Shown: in pieces, positions 16,646 to 23,814 of the stretch | Numbering within the stretch: the first letter of the stretch is position 1 | How the letters are laid out: every line of letters starts with the position of its first letter | Origin: Streptosporangium sp. NBC_01495 | Lineage (GTDB): Bacteria; Actinomycetota; Actinomycetes; Streptosporangiales; Streptosporangiaceae | Direction of reading: 5' to 3' | NCBI RefSeq assembly: GCF_036250735.1 | Contig: NZ_CP109430.1 | Span: forward strand, 7,812,001 to 7,876,000 | Length of the DNA: 64,000 bases | The notes under the pieces: generated by a model | What the model saw: the letters and a program-made list of their open reading frames with translations, nothing else | Databases searched by the model: none | Told to the model about the DNA's origin: nothing | Translations under genes and position numbers: made by a program

Positions 16646-16952
16646 CCACCCGTACACCGACGACGTACTACTGCTCGTCACCGAACTCGTCACCAACGCG
16701 ATCCGCCACTCCGACTCCGGCCAATGCCCCGATGACCGGGTCATCGTTGCCGTCACGAGCCATCTTGGAACGCTCCACATCGACGTCGTCGACGCCGGAT
16801 CGACCGGGCAACGGCCTCGTCTCTGCGCGGGGGTAGGGTCCGAGAGCGGTGGAGGACGCGGGCTCTGGCTGGTGCAGGAGCTGTCCTCGGCCTGGGGTTG
16901 GTATGAGACCCTGGCCGGGCGCGTGGTCTGGTTCCAGCTGAGCGGACAGTGA
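16539..16952 (+). CDS. 5-prime-truncated ATP-binding (HATPase_c, RsbW-like) protein with a chimeric N-terminus
   Basis: From about residue 36 (DHPYTDDVLLLVTELVTNAI) the frame encodes a small HATPase_c domain: N-box TELVTNAIRHS, D-box DVVDAG and G-box GGGRGLWLVQEL. Such proteins are serine-kinase/anti-sigma-like regulators encoded beside XRE/DUF397 genes in actinobacteria. Residues 1-35, rich in Arg and Pro, are not homologous to the family and are the antisense of the DUF5753 remnant. The natural N-terminal helix and promoter appear lost by deletion, so expression is doubtful although the frame is open from the ATG at 16539. Confidence 0.65.
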   Translation: MSAYMPGVLRASPNKGCRSRTPDRPPRWPLRRRRSDHPYTDDVLLLVTELVTNAIRHSDSGQCPDDRVIVAVTSHLGTLHIDVVDAGSTGQRPRLCAGVGSESGGGRGLWLVQELSSAWGWYETLAGRVVWFQLSGQ

Positions 16953-16956
16953 CACC

Positions 16957-17241
16957 GTGGTCAGCTGGGACTACTCTCCCCGCTGCCTCAGCCCGCACGT
17001 TCTCCCCGCTCGCTCCCACTGCGAGGAGCTGGCCTGGAGCCCTCCGCGCGGGGACAGGCAAGTTCGGGTTCTCAGGTGGACCTGCGACTGCGGCGCCCTG
17101 TTCTACGAGCTGTGCCAGGCGGGCGGGCTGAGGTTCATCCGCCGCACGCGACGGGATCATTCAATCGATGAGAGCAGCCGCTGGCAGGCCCGGGAGGCGG
17201 ACGCGATGTGGATCGCCCTGCTGCATGGCCTCGTGCGGTAA
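16957..17241 (+). CDS. Small conserved hypothetical protein
   Basis: A 94-residue protein starting at a GTG four bases after the ATP-binding gene. It carries a CDCG...C arrangement (RWTCDCGALFYELC) that could bind metal and a C-terminal helix EADAMWIALLHGLV. No known family was recognised. Position and spacing suggest it was the second gene of the ATP-binding operon. It has no strong ribosome-binding site and is probably translated by coupling. Confidence 0.5.
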   Translation: MVSWDYSPRCLSPHVLPARSHCEELAWSPPRGDRQVRVLRWTCDCGALFYELCQAGGLRFIRRTRRDHSIDESSRWQAREADAMWIALLHGLVR

Positions 17242-17355
17242 TCCGCTACTGAATTCACTCCTATCAAATCCACACCACTCCAAAAGAGCATGACGTATTC
17301 GGGGTGAAAGCGTGAGCAGCATGGAGCTCGACAGCCGTCTCTACCAGCTCCGCAA

Positions 17356-17448
17356 CGATGGGACAACTTCAACACCGCCACCCCGTCCGGACTCACCACC
17401 GTCACCCAACCCCTCAGCAACCAGGGCACCCACCTCACCCGCCTGTGA
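17356..17448 (+). pseudogene. LacI-family regulator remnant, copy B
   Basis: The frame reads WDNFNTATPSGLTTVTQPLS and ends GTHLTRL-stop, the same C-terminal LacI fragment as at 10,706 with several substitutions. Bases 17312-17360 just before it encode a different start-like peptide (MSSMELDSRLYQL) and are not part of the duplication. Confidence 0.75.
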
Positions 17449-17890
17449 CACCGCGCCACTCGGCGCGGAGCCGGGGTCAGGGCTGGTACGGCGGGGCGAC
17501 TCCCCAGCCCCAGCGGGGAACCGGTGCCTGGAGGGGCGGGGTGGCGCCCGGCTGGGAGTTCTGTACCGCGAGGCGGGTGCCCCACTCGATGTATCCGGCG
17601 AACGCCGCCCGGAACTCGGGGTCGGCGGGGAGCCCCACCTCGTCGGCCGCGTCCATCAACAGGCTTACCCACCTGCGGCGCTGTCGCTCGGTGAGGTGCT
17701 TGCCGAGATGCTGGGAGAGCATGTGCGCGTATCCTCCGCGCTCGCGGGTGTAGCGGTCGGGCCCGCCGAAGACCTCCGCCAGCCACAGCGCCACATGTTG
17801 CGGATGGTCCGGGTCCATGTGCGCGAACAGCGGGCCGATCACCTCGTCCTTTCGCACGTGGCCGTAGAACGTCTCGGTCAGCCGCTCGAA
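17359..17890. repeat. 532-bp duplicated block, copy B
   Basis: This is the second copy of the block at 10,709-11,240, in the same orientation. The right breakpoint is sharp: after GCCGCTCGAA at 17890 the sequence changes from globin gene to MFS gene. The left breakpoint lies in or just before the LacI remnant. Confidence 0.9.
17477..17890 (-). pseudogene. Truncated copy of the monooxygenase-globin gene (globin domain only)
   Basis: The block encodes residues 111-247 of the intact gene at 10,827 with no amino-acid change, covering the globin fold with its haem-binding region but none of the ABM domain. An internal ATG at 17857 would begin at residue 123 and lose Tyr B10 and helix B. There is no promoter of its own: upstream lies the 3-prime end of the MFS gene on the same strand. 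Expression as a read-through product is possible but a functional globin is unlikely. Confidence 0.8.
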
Positions 17891-19344
17891 GGAGCGGCAA
17901 GGTCAGGGGCCGGTTCCTCAGGGATGTCGTTGATCTTCGGTGTGGCTGTTGCCCGCGGTTTCTTGAGCGTGGCCGCGATGATGGCGGCGGCGGCCATGGC
18001 CAGTCCGGCTACCCACCCGGCCGTGCGTAGTCCGTCGACGACGTCGGATGCCGCTGCGCCCGTTTCTGCGGTCAGGCCGGTGTTGGCGATGGCGACGATG
18101 GCGGCCAGGCCCACGGCGCCACCGATCTGCTGGGAGGTGGAGGCCAGTGCGGAGGCGACGCCCTGCTCGGCGGGCTCGACTCCAGATGCGGCGGCCACGA
18201 ACATGGCAGGGAAGCCGAAGCTGCCGACGCCCCAGATGACGATGCCTGGCAGCAGTGCCCAGAACGAGCCGCCGGTCGACATTCCCGCGGCGAGCAGGAT
18301 CATTCCGATTGCGATGACGAGTAGCCCGATGGACAGAGTGGTGCGGGTGCCCCACTTACCGAGGAGCACGGTGGAGAGCTTCCCGGTGGTCGCCACGGAG
18401 ATCAGTGTCAGCGGCAGGAACGCCAGGCCGGCCTCAAGGGCGCTATAGCCGAGCACGTTCTGCAGGTAGGTGGTGAACAGGTAGTACTGCCCGCTGAGGG
18501 ACCCCAGAAAGAGGAACATCACCGCCATGGCCGTGGCCAGGCTGCGGTTGGCGAACAGCCGCAGGGGCACCAGCGGGTTGCGGGTGCGCCACTCGACAAG
18601 GGCGAAGACGCCTATGAGTACTGCTCCGGCGGCCAGTGCCCCGGCGCCGCGGATCGAGCCCCAGCCTGCGTCCGGTCCGCTGACCAGGCCGAACACCATC
18701 AGGGAGGCGCCCGCTGTGGCGATCAGCGCGCCTGGCATGTCGAAGCCGCCCCGATGGTTCTCGGGCGGCGGATCGGCGGACAGCAGGCGCGGCGCGGCGA
18801 GTGCCGCGCCGAGGGCGAGGGGGACATTGACGAAGAACACCCACTCCCAACCCAGGTCGTTGGTGAGTATGCCGCCGAGCAGTGCACCGGCGGCCAGGCC
18901 GGAGCTTCCGGCCGCACCCCAGACACCCATGGCCCGGTTGCGCTGCGTCCCTTCGGGGAAGCCGGTGTAGATGAGTGCCAGGGTGGCGGGGGTGAGCAGC
19001 GCGCCGCCCAGGCCCTGGAACGCGCGGGCGGCCACGAGCATCCCGGGATCGGCGGCCAGGCCGCCGGCCAGGGACGAGACGCCGTAGATGGCGAGCCCGA
19101 GGATGAACATGCGTCGTTGTCCGAGCCGGTCGACTGCCCTGCCGCCGAGCAGCAGGAAGCCACCGAAGCCCACGAGGTAGGCGCTGACCACCCATTGCAG
19201 CGACTGGGCTGTGAAGCCGAGTTCGTCACCGATGTCGGGAAGGGCGACGTAGACGATGTTGTAGTCGATGGTGATGATGAACTGGGCGAACGCGAGCAGC
19301 GCGAGTGTGAGCGCGGGCCGTCGCCACCGTGGGGATGCATTCAC
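17878..19344 (-). CDS. MFS drug-efflux transporter, DHA2 (14-helix) type
   Basis: A 488-residue MFS protein of the EmrB/QacA (DHA2) type, with about fourteen predicted helices. It shows motif A GRAVDRLGQRRMF, motif C-like GGALLTPATLALI, and WVFFVNVPLALG after helix 6, a DHA2 hallmark. It should export drugs or metabolites by proton antiport. Its last codons and stop (17878-17889) lie inside the duplicated globin block, so the original C-terminus has been replaced. It follows the epoxide-hydrolase gene on the same strand with a 199-base gap containing a terminator, and both lie behind the AraC regulator. Confidence 0.88.
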   Translation of the reverse strand: MNASPRWRRPALTLALLAFAQFIITIDYNIVYVALPDIGDELGFTAQSLQWVVSAYLVGFGGFLLLGGRAVDRLGQRRMFILGLAIYGVSSLAGGLAADPGMLVAARAFQGLGGALLTPATLALIYTGFPEGTQRNRAMGVWGAAGSSGLAAGALLGGILTNDLGWEWVFFVNVPLALGAALAAPRLLSADPPPENHRGGFDMPGALIATAGASLMVFGLVSGPDAGWGSIRGAGALAAGAVLIGVFALVEWRTRNPLVPLRLFANRSLATAMAVMFLFLGSLSGQYYLFTTYLQNVLGYSALEAGLAFLPLTLISVATTGKLSTVLLGKWGTRTTLSIGLLVIAIGMILLAAGMSTGGSFWALLPGIVIWGVGSFGFPAMFVAAASGVEPAEQGVASALASTSQQIGGAVGLAAIVAIANTGLTAETGAAASDVVDGLRTAGWVAGLAMAAAAIIAATLKKPRATATPKINDIPEEPAPDLAAPSSG

Positions 19345-19489
19345 AGATTCCAGGTCCTTGAAGAGTCCTCGGGCGGGACGGACGCCCGCGCCGGGAACAG
19401 GCGGCTGAGCGTATGTCCAGGCGCTTTGGCCGTCCCGGCGTTCGAAGGGTGCACGGGCGCCTCCCGTGCCCGGTAGCTCAGGAAATGGC

Positions 19490-19522
19490 GCGGGGGCGCG
19501 CTGGGCAGAAGCGCGCCCCCGC
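19490..19522 (-). terminator. Hairpin terminator after the epoxide-hydrolase gene
   Basis: GCGGGGGCGCGCT pairs perfectly with AGCGCGCCCCCGC around a 7-base loop, 22 bases after the hydrolase stop. It should stop or attenuate transcription before the MFS gene. Confidence 0.75.
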
Positions 19523-19543
19523 TTCCTTGTCAGCCGCGATCGG

Positions 19544-20503
19544 TCACAGGGATCGCAGGAAGGCGATCAGCGCTTGGTTGACCTCTGCGGGGCGTTCCTG
19601 CTGGGTCCAATGGCCACAGCCGGGCAGCACGACTGTCTCGCGCTGGTTCGGCACGACCGTCGATCCGCCGGCGATCAGGTCTTTCGCTTCCGGCCAGGTG
19701 AAGGTGACGTCTCGGTCACCGAGGATGAACAGTGCCGGTGGGAGCACGGCCGCACTGCGCCAGGGGGCGAGCAGTGCCCAGTTGCGATCGAGGTTGCGGT
19801 AGTAGTTCACCCCGCCGGTGAATCCCGCGTGTTCGAACTGGGCGGTGAAGGTGTCGAGGTCCCCCTCGGTCAGCCAGCCGGGCAGGTTGTCGGGCTCGGC
19901 CACGGTGTCCAGGAAGCCGCCGCCGGGCGGGACGACCAGTTGCCACGAGGCTTCCTCGCCGGAGGCGCTGTGGAAGAAGCGCCGCAGCGTGGCGCGCGGG
20001 TCCCGGCCGAGTTCTTCATCGGCCACCCCAGGCTGCTGGAAGTAGACGACGTAGAAGCCGTCGCCGATCTCAGTGCGCATGGTGGCCAGCGGGGCGGTGA
20101 CCGGTCGTGGCGAGAACAGTTGCGGCACGCTCAATCCGGCCACGGCGCGCACCCGGTCGGGCCGCAGCAGCGCCGTATGCCATGCGACGTTGGCGCCCCA
20201 GTCATGGCCCGCCACGACCGCCCGCTGTTCGCCGAGCGCGTCGATCAGGCCGATGACGTCGCCGACCAGATGCAGCATCGTGTAGTCCTCTACCCTGTCG
20301 GGCCGGTCGGTGTGACCGTACCCGCGAAGGTCGGGGGCGACCGCGTGATAACCGGCCTCAGCCAACGCGGCCAGCTGGTGCCGCCAGGAGTACCAGGATT
20401 CGGGAAAGCCGTGCAGCAGGAGCACCAGCGGACCCGAGCCCGCCTCGGCCAGGTGCATACGGATTCCGCCCGCGTCGACGAAACGCTCAGTGATCTTGGT
20501 CAT
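19544..20503 (-). CDS. Epoxide-hydrolase-type alpha/beta hydrolase
   Basis: A 319-residue alpha/beta hydrolase. It has the oxyanion motif HGFPESW (31-37), the nucleophile D101 in GHDWG, the acid region ILGDRDVTF (near 265-272) and the catalytic H298 in GCGHWTQQ, which together define soluble epoxide hydrolases (an Asp nucleophile instead of Ser). The expected reaction is opening of an epoxide to a diol, but haloalkane dehalogenases share the layout. Its ATG overlaps the stop of a 46-codon reading frame (ATGA), implying translational coupling. A terminator follows. The divergent AraC regulator probably controls it. Confidence 0.88.
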   Translation of the reverse strand: MTKITERFVDAGGIRMHLAEAGSGPLVLLLHGFPESWYSWRHQLAALAEAGYHAVAPDLRGYGHTDRPDRVEDYTMLHLVGDVIGLIDALGEQRAVVAGHDWGANVAWHTALLRPDRVRAVAGLSVPQLFSPRPVTAPLATMRTEIGDGFYVVYFQQPGVADEELGRDPRATLRRFFHSASGEEASWQLVVPPGGGFLDTVAEPDNLPGWLTEGDLDTFTAQFEHAGFTGGVNYYRNLDRNWALLAPWRSAAVLPPALFILGDRDVTFTWPEAKDLIAGGSTVVPNQRETVVLPGCGHWTQQERPAEVNQALIAFLRSL

Positions 20504-20640
20504 CGCTGTGCCTCCGCCCCGGCTGCGCGCACAAGCTCAAGGCCGCGGCCGGTCGGCACACCGCCGTTGCCCCGCCAGGCGGACTCAGCGGCTATCGGCT
20601 TTCCTGTGTTGTCGCGCGCGCCATAAATGACGATCTTCAT
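20500..20640 (-). pseudogene. 46-codon remnant of an NAD(P)-binding (NmrA/SDR-like) gene, coupled to the hydrolase
   Basis: The peptide starts MKIVIYGARDNTGKPIAAES, which resembles the Rossmann start MKIVIxGATGNTGxxV of NmrA-like NAD(P)-binding proteins, and then continues into unrelated sequence ending AGAEAQR. A GGGAG ribosome-binding site precedes the ATG at 20640, and the stop overlaps the hydrolase ATG. Most of the original gene seems deleted in frame. What remains may serve as a leader cistron driving hydrolase translation (inference). Confidence 0.5.
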
Positions 20641-20731
20641 ATCACGTCTCCCAGTCGAGTCGTCGTCATCGCCCGGGACGAGTGTCCATCCCGCTCGCGA
20701 TTCACCGTATGGCGACCATGGGAGACAACCA

Positions 20732-21742
20732 ATGTCCATCTATCTTGTATTCATGTCCCAGCGTCTCTGGATCAAGTACCAGCAGTACGCTTACGACATG
20801 GACGTGCTCAGCGACGCGCTCGCCGCCATGCGCACCGGACGGCCCCACTCCTCGCGCGCCCAGATGCGGGCGCCCTGGCGTCTGTACTCCGAACCGTTCG
20901 CCGGGGCCGGCTTCCACGTCGTCGTTCAGGGGTCGTGCCGGCTGACCCCGCCGGACGATGCGCCGATCGCACTGAGCGTCGGCGACCTGGTGTTCTTTCC
21001 CCACGGGTGCGGGCACTGGATGACCGATGACCTGTCCACCCCGCAGACTGACATCCCGACCGCTTCACTGCCCGAGCCTCGCCCCGAGCACGACGATGAA
21101 TCGTCGTTGGACAGCGACGTCCGCATCGACGGATCGGGCGCCTCCACCGTCTTGATGTGCGGTGCGTACCTTATGGACAGGTCCCGATCGCACCCGTTGT
21201 TGAGCGACCTCCCCGAGGTGATCCACCTACCGGCCCGCCTGGGACGCCACCCCTCGGTGCGCTCCGCGATCGACCTACTCGGAACCGAACTGGAACAGCC
21301 CCGCCCGGGAGCCGACGCCGTGCTGCCCGCACTGCTCGACATGCTGCTGCTGTTCATCCTCAGAGCCTGGTATGAAGAGCAGTCCGGCCACGACACGGCC
21401 ACCGGCTGGGCCACAGCGCTGGCCGACCCGGGCATCACCGCCGCACTGCACAGCATCCACCACACCCCCGACCGGCAGTGGACGGTTGAGGAACTGGGCG
21501 AGCAGGCAGGACTGTCCCGGGCTGCCTTCGCCCGGCGATTCGCCACCCTCCTCGGCCGGCCTCCGCTGACCTATCTGACCTGGTGGCGGATGACCCTCGC
21601 CGCCAGGCACCTCCGCGATTCCGACGCACCCATAGCGGTTGTGGCCGAGCGGATCGGCTACACGTCGGAGTTCGCCTTCGCCAAGGCATTCAAACGAGAG
21701 TACGGGACGGCTCCCGGCAAGTACCGACGACAGTGCCGATAA
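20732..21742 (+). CDS. AraC-family regulator with cupin_6-type N-terminal domain
   Basis: A 336-residue regulator. The N-terminal cupin domain (about residues 25-200; DVLSDALAAMRTGRP, then LSVGDLVFFPHGCGHWM) resembles the cupin_6 ligand domain. The C-terminal AraC double helix-turn-helix covers about 240-336 (WTVEELGEQAGLSRAAFARR and RIGYTSEFAFAKAFKREYG). The ATG at 20732 follows GGGAGACAACC; a start at the conserved MDVLSDAL (20798) lacks a ribosome-binding site. It is divergent from the reductase-remnant/hydrolase/MFS genes, which are its likely targets. The effector may be a substrate of the hydrolase (inference). Confidence 0.88.
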   Translation: MSIYLVFMSQRLWIKYQQYAYDMDVLSDALAAMRTGRPHSSRAQMRAPWRLYSEPFAGAGFHVVVQGSCRLTPPDDAPIALSVGDLVFFPHGCGHWMTDDLSTPQTDIPTASLPEPRPEHDDESSLDSDVRIDGSGASTVLMCGAYLMDRSRSHPLLSDLPEVIHLPARLGRHPSVRSAIDLLGTELEQPRPGADAVLPALLDMLLLFILRAWYEEQSGHDTATGWATALADPGITAALHSIHHTPDRQWTVEELGEQAGLSRAAFARRFATLLGRPPLTYLTWWRMTLAARHLRDSDAPIAVVAERIGYTSEFAFAKAFKREYGTAPGKYRRQCR

Positions 21743-22070
21743 GCACAGACCGAACGACGGCCCCTGTCCAGCTGACGCCCCGAACCGGCCTGCGCGCATC
21801 GGATACTTGAGGCTGCGCATACGAGCCGGTCGTCATCCGGTACGGCGTGGAGCTGGAATGTGGTCCATGGTGTGGAGCACCTGTCAGGCCAACTGCCCAG
21901 GTCACGTCCAAGGAAGCGGCTGCCGGCGCCGCGCGCCCCGAGCACCGGTCCTTGGCGTCGGCCGCGGCCGCGTCCGCGACGGAGCCGACCGTGATGATCT
22001 CGCCGTTGTCGACGAGGATGTCGGCACGGTGTCCCGACACCAGATGGCCACCCTTGATCAAGAGATCCAT
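21690..22070 (-). pseudogene. Amidohydrolase/cytosine-deaminase-like N-terminal stub
   Basis: From an ATG at 22070 with GGAGG upstream, the minus strand reads MDLLIKGGHLVSGHRADILV then DNGEIITVGSVADAA, the typical first 35 residues of metal-dependent amidohydrolases (N-terminal beta-sandwich). After about residue 40 the similarity ends: the expected metal-binding HxH motif never appears and the frame runs to a stop at 21690. The gene is broken but keeps its promoter region and the palindromic operators shared with the divergent MarR gene. The rest of 21743-22069 holds nothing else recognisable. Confidence 0.65.
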
Positions 22071-22100
22071 TCCGCCTCCATGAAGCCTTTGGGGAAAAAC

Positions 22101-22136
22101 AGCTTTTCGAAAAGCTATCCATAAAGCTTTCTGAGT
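22101..22136. promoter_or_regulatory. Palindromic operators between the MarR gene and the amidohydrolase stub
   Basis: AGCTTTTCGAAAAGCT at 22101-22116 is a perfect 16-base palindrome. The overlapping AAAGCTATCCATAAAGCTTT (22111-22130) repeats its half-site in direct and inverted orientation. The AT-rich sites stand out in GC-rich DNA and fill the space between two divergent starts, as expected for MarR binding sites. Confidence 0.7.
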
Positions 22137-22153
22137 GCAAGTACGATGTGCTG

Positions 22154-22654
22154 ATGGCCAGGGACACAGTGGACGAGATCGCCGATGCGTGGGGCAGGGA
22201 GCTGCCCGGCGTGGTCGGCACCGAGCTGGAGCTGAGCAAACGGGCCGCACGGCTGGCCGCACTGCTCAACGCGCCCGTCGAGGCGGAGCTGGCGCGGCTG
22301 GGTCTGACCAAGGCGGAGTACGACATCCTCGCCGCGCTCCGGGCGTCCGGGATGCCCTACCGGCTGCGTCCGTCGGTGCTGACCCAGCGGCTCGTGCTGA
22401 CCTCCGGTGGCACCAGCAACGTGCTGCGCCGCCTCGCCGCCGCGGACCTGATCGAGCGCGACCCCGACCCGTCCGACGCGCGCAGCTCGTGGGTGCGGCT
22501 CTCGACACGCGGGGTGAAGGTGGCCGAGGAGGCCGTGCGCGCCGCCAGCGCCGCGCAGGCCGCCGCACTACGAGAAGTGGCACCGCGCACGACCCGCGCC
22601 GCCATCGAAGCCCTTCGGGACGTGCTGATCGCCCTGGGTGACACGGCCGCGTAG
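22154..22654 (+). CDS. MarR-family transcriptional regulator
   Basis: A regulator of about 166 residues with the MarR winged-helix core (LTKAEYDILAALRASG, then RLVLTSGGTSNVLRRLAAAD and DPDPSDARSSWVRLSTRG as the wing), near residues 58-130. The start is uncertain: GTG at 22148, or ATG at 22154, neither with a clear ribosome-binding site, so the mRNA may be leaderless. It is divergent from the broken amidohydrolase gene and probably bound the palindromes between them. With its target gone it may now only regulate itself. Confidence 0.85.
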   Translation: MARDTVDEIADAWGRELPGVVGTELELSKRAARLAALLNAPVEAELARLGLTKAEYDILAALRASGMPYRLRPSVLTQRLVLTSGGTSNVLRRLAAADLIERDPDPSDARSSWVRLSTRGVKVAEEAVRAASAAQAAALREVAPRTTRAAIEALRDVLIALGDTAA

Positions 22655-22876
22655 GCCACGCGCCTCACAGTCGATCATCACCGGCATCCTCGTCCGCCGC
22701 GAGTCGCGCCCCTGTCATCACGGCGTCAGCGTGGGCGTGACCGGAGACTTTCGGTCAGGGCATATCGCAGCGTGCGTGTTCATCGGCAGTGACGTTCCAT
22801 GGTCACGACCAATGGCGCGCAACAGGCTGCCCAGAGCGGCCTTTCCAGCCCTCGGCGTCCCGAGTCAGCGGGTCTA

Positions 22877-23728
22877 TCAGGTCGTTCGCCACACGTCGGC
22901 CACCTGCTCGACCGCCTGGGCCGCCTGGGCGCGGCCGGCGCGGGCGACGGCGGGCCGACGAGCCGGGTCGAGTATGTTCCGCGAGCTCGACCCCATCGAC
23001 CGCCGGGCGTCCTCGTCCGGGGAGATCAGCGTGACACGCGCGTCCGGCCCCAGCGCGGCGATCTGGTCCGCCACGGCGGGCATCGGCCCGCCTCCGCGTG
23101 TCACCGGCGCCAGCACCACCACCTGCTCGTAGCCCGCCGCCAGATCCGCGTTCGCCGCCGAACACATCCCGCCGTCCATGTGACGACGGCCACGAACGGT
23201 CGCGGGCGGCCGGACTCCGGGGGTCGCGACGCTGGCCGCCACCGCGTCCACCAGCTCGACACCGCTCGCCGAGTCGAACGTCACGAACTCTCCCGACTCC
23301 GCGTCCACGGTGGTGATCACCAGTCGGCGCTTCGGCCAGGCGTGGACGCCCCCGATCCATCGGACGATCTCCGCCCGCCGTTCGGCCTCCGACGGGGTCC
23401 TGGCGGCGAGTGCCATCCTGCCCATCCGTACCCGGAACTCCACCGGGTCGGCGGCCCGGATCGTGTTCCACACCAGCCGGGTCAGGTACAGGTGGGGAAT
23501 GCGTGGCCTCGTCTCCCCACCGGGTGGCTTCAACTGGGCCGCGTACCGCTGTTCCAGATCGAGGCCCGCCAGGAGTTGCACGGCCACGACGGCTCCGGCG
23601 GAGGTCCCGACGACGAGGTCGGCCTGCCCCAGGTCGACGCCCGCCTCGGCCAGGCCGGTGAGCATGCCAAGCTCCCAGGCGATTCCGGTGATGCCTCCGC
23701 CGCCCAGGACCAGGGCCCTGCTCCCCAT
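22877..23728 (-). CDS. Patatin-like phospholipase
   Basis: A 283-residue patatin-family lipid acyl hydrolase. It has the oxyanion glycine run LGGGGITGIAWE (8-19), nucleophile S43 in GTSAGA and catalytic Asp in HMDGGM (near 184), forming the Ser-Asp dyad. The expected reaction is hydrolysis of phospholipid or acylglycerol esters. No signal peptide is seen, so it is probably cytoplasmic or membrane-associated. The ATG at 23728 follows GGAGGGGGCGGCG; an ATG at 23752 has no such site. It lies 86 bases after the serine-hydrolase gene on the same strand and may be co-transcribed with it. Confidence 0.9.
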   Translation of the reverse strand: MGSRALVLGGGGITGIAWELGMLTGLAEAGVDLGQADLVVGTSAGAVVAVQLLAGLDLEQRYAAQLKPPGGETRPRIPHLYLTRLVWNTIRAADPVEFRVRMGRMALAARTPSEAERRAEIVRWIGGVHAWPKRRLVITTVDAESGEFVTFDSASGVELVDAVAASVATPGVRPPATVRGRRHMDGGMCSAANADLAAGYEQVVVLAPVTRGGGPMPAVADQIAALGPDARVTLISPDEDARRSMGSSSRNILDPARRPAVARAGRAQAAQAVEQVADVWRTT

Positions 23729-23814
23729 CGCCGCCCCCTCCAATGTGAACATCGGATACGCGTATTCATTCTGCGGCAATTCGCGGCGCGATGTGCATCG
23801 GCGCCGGGACGGGT

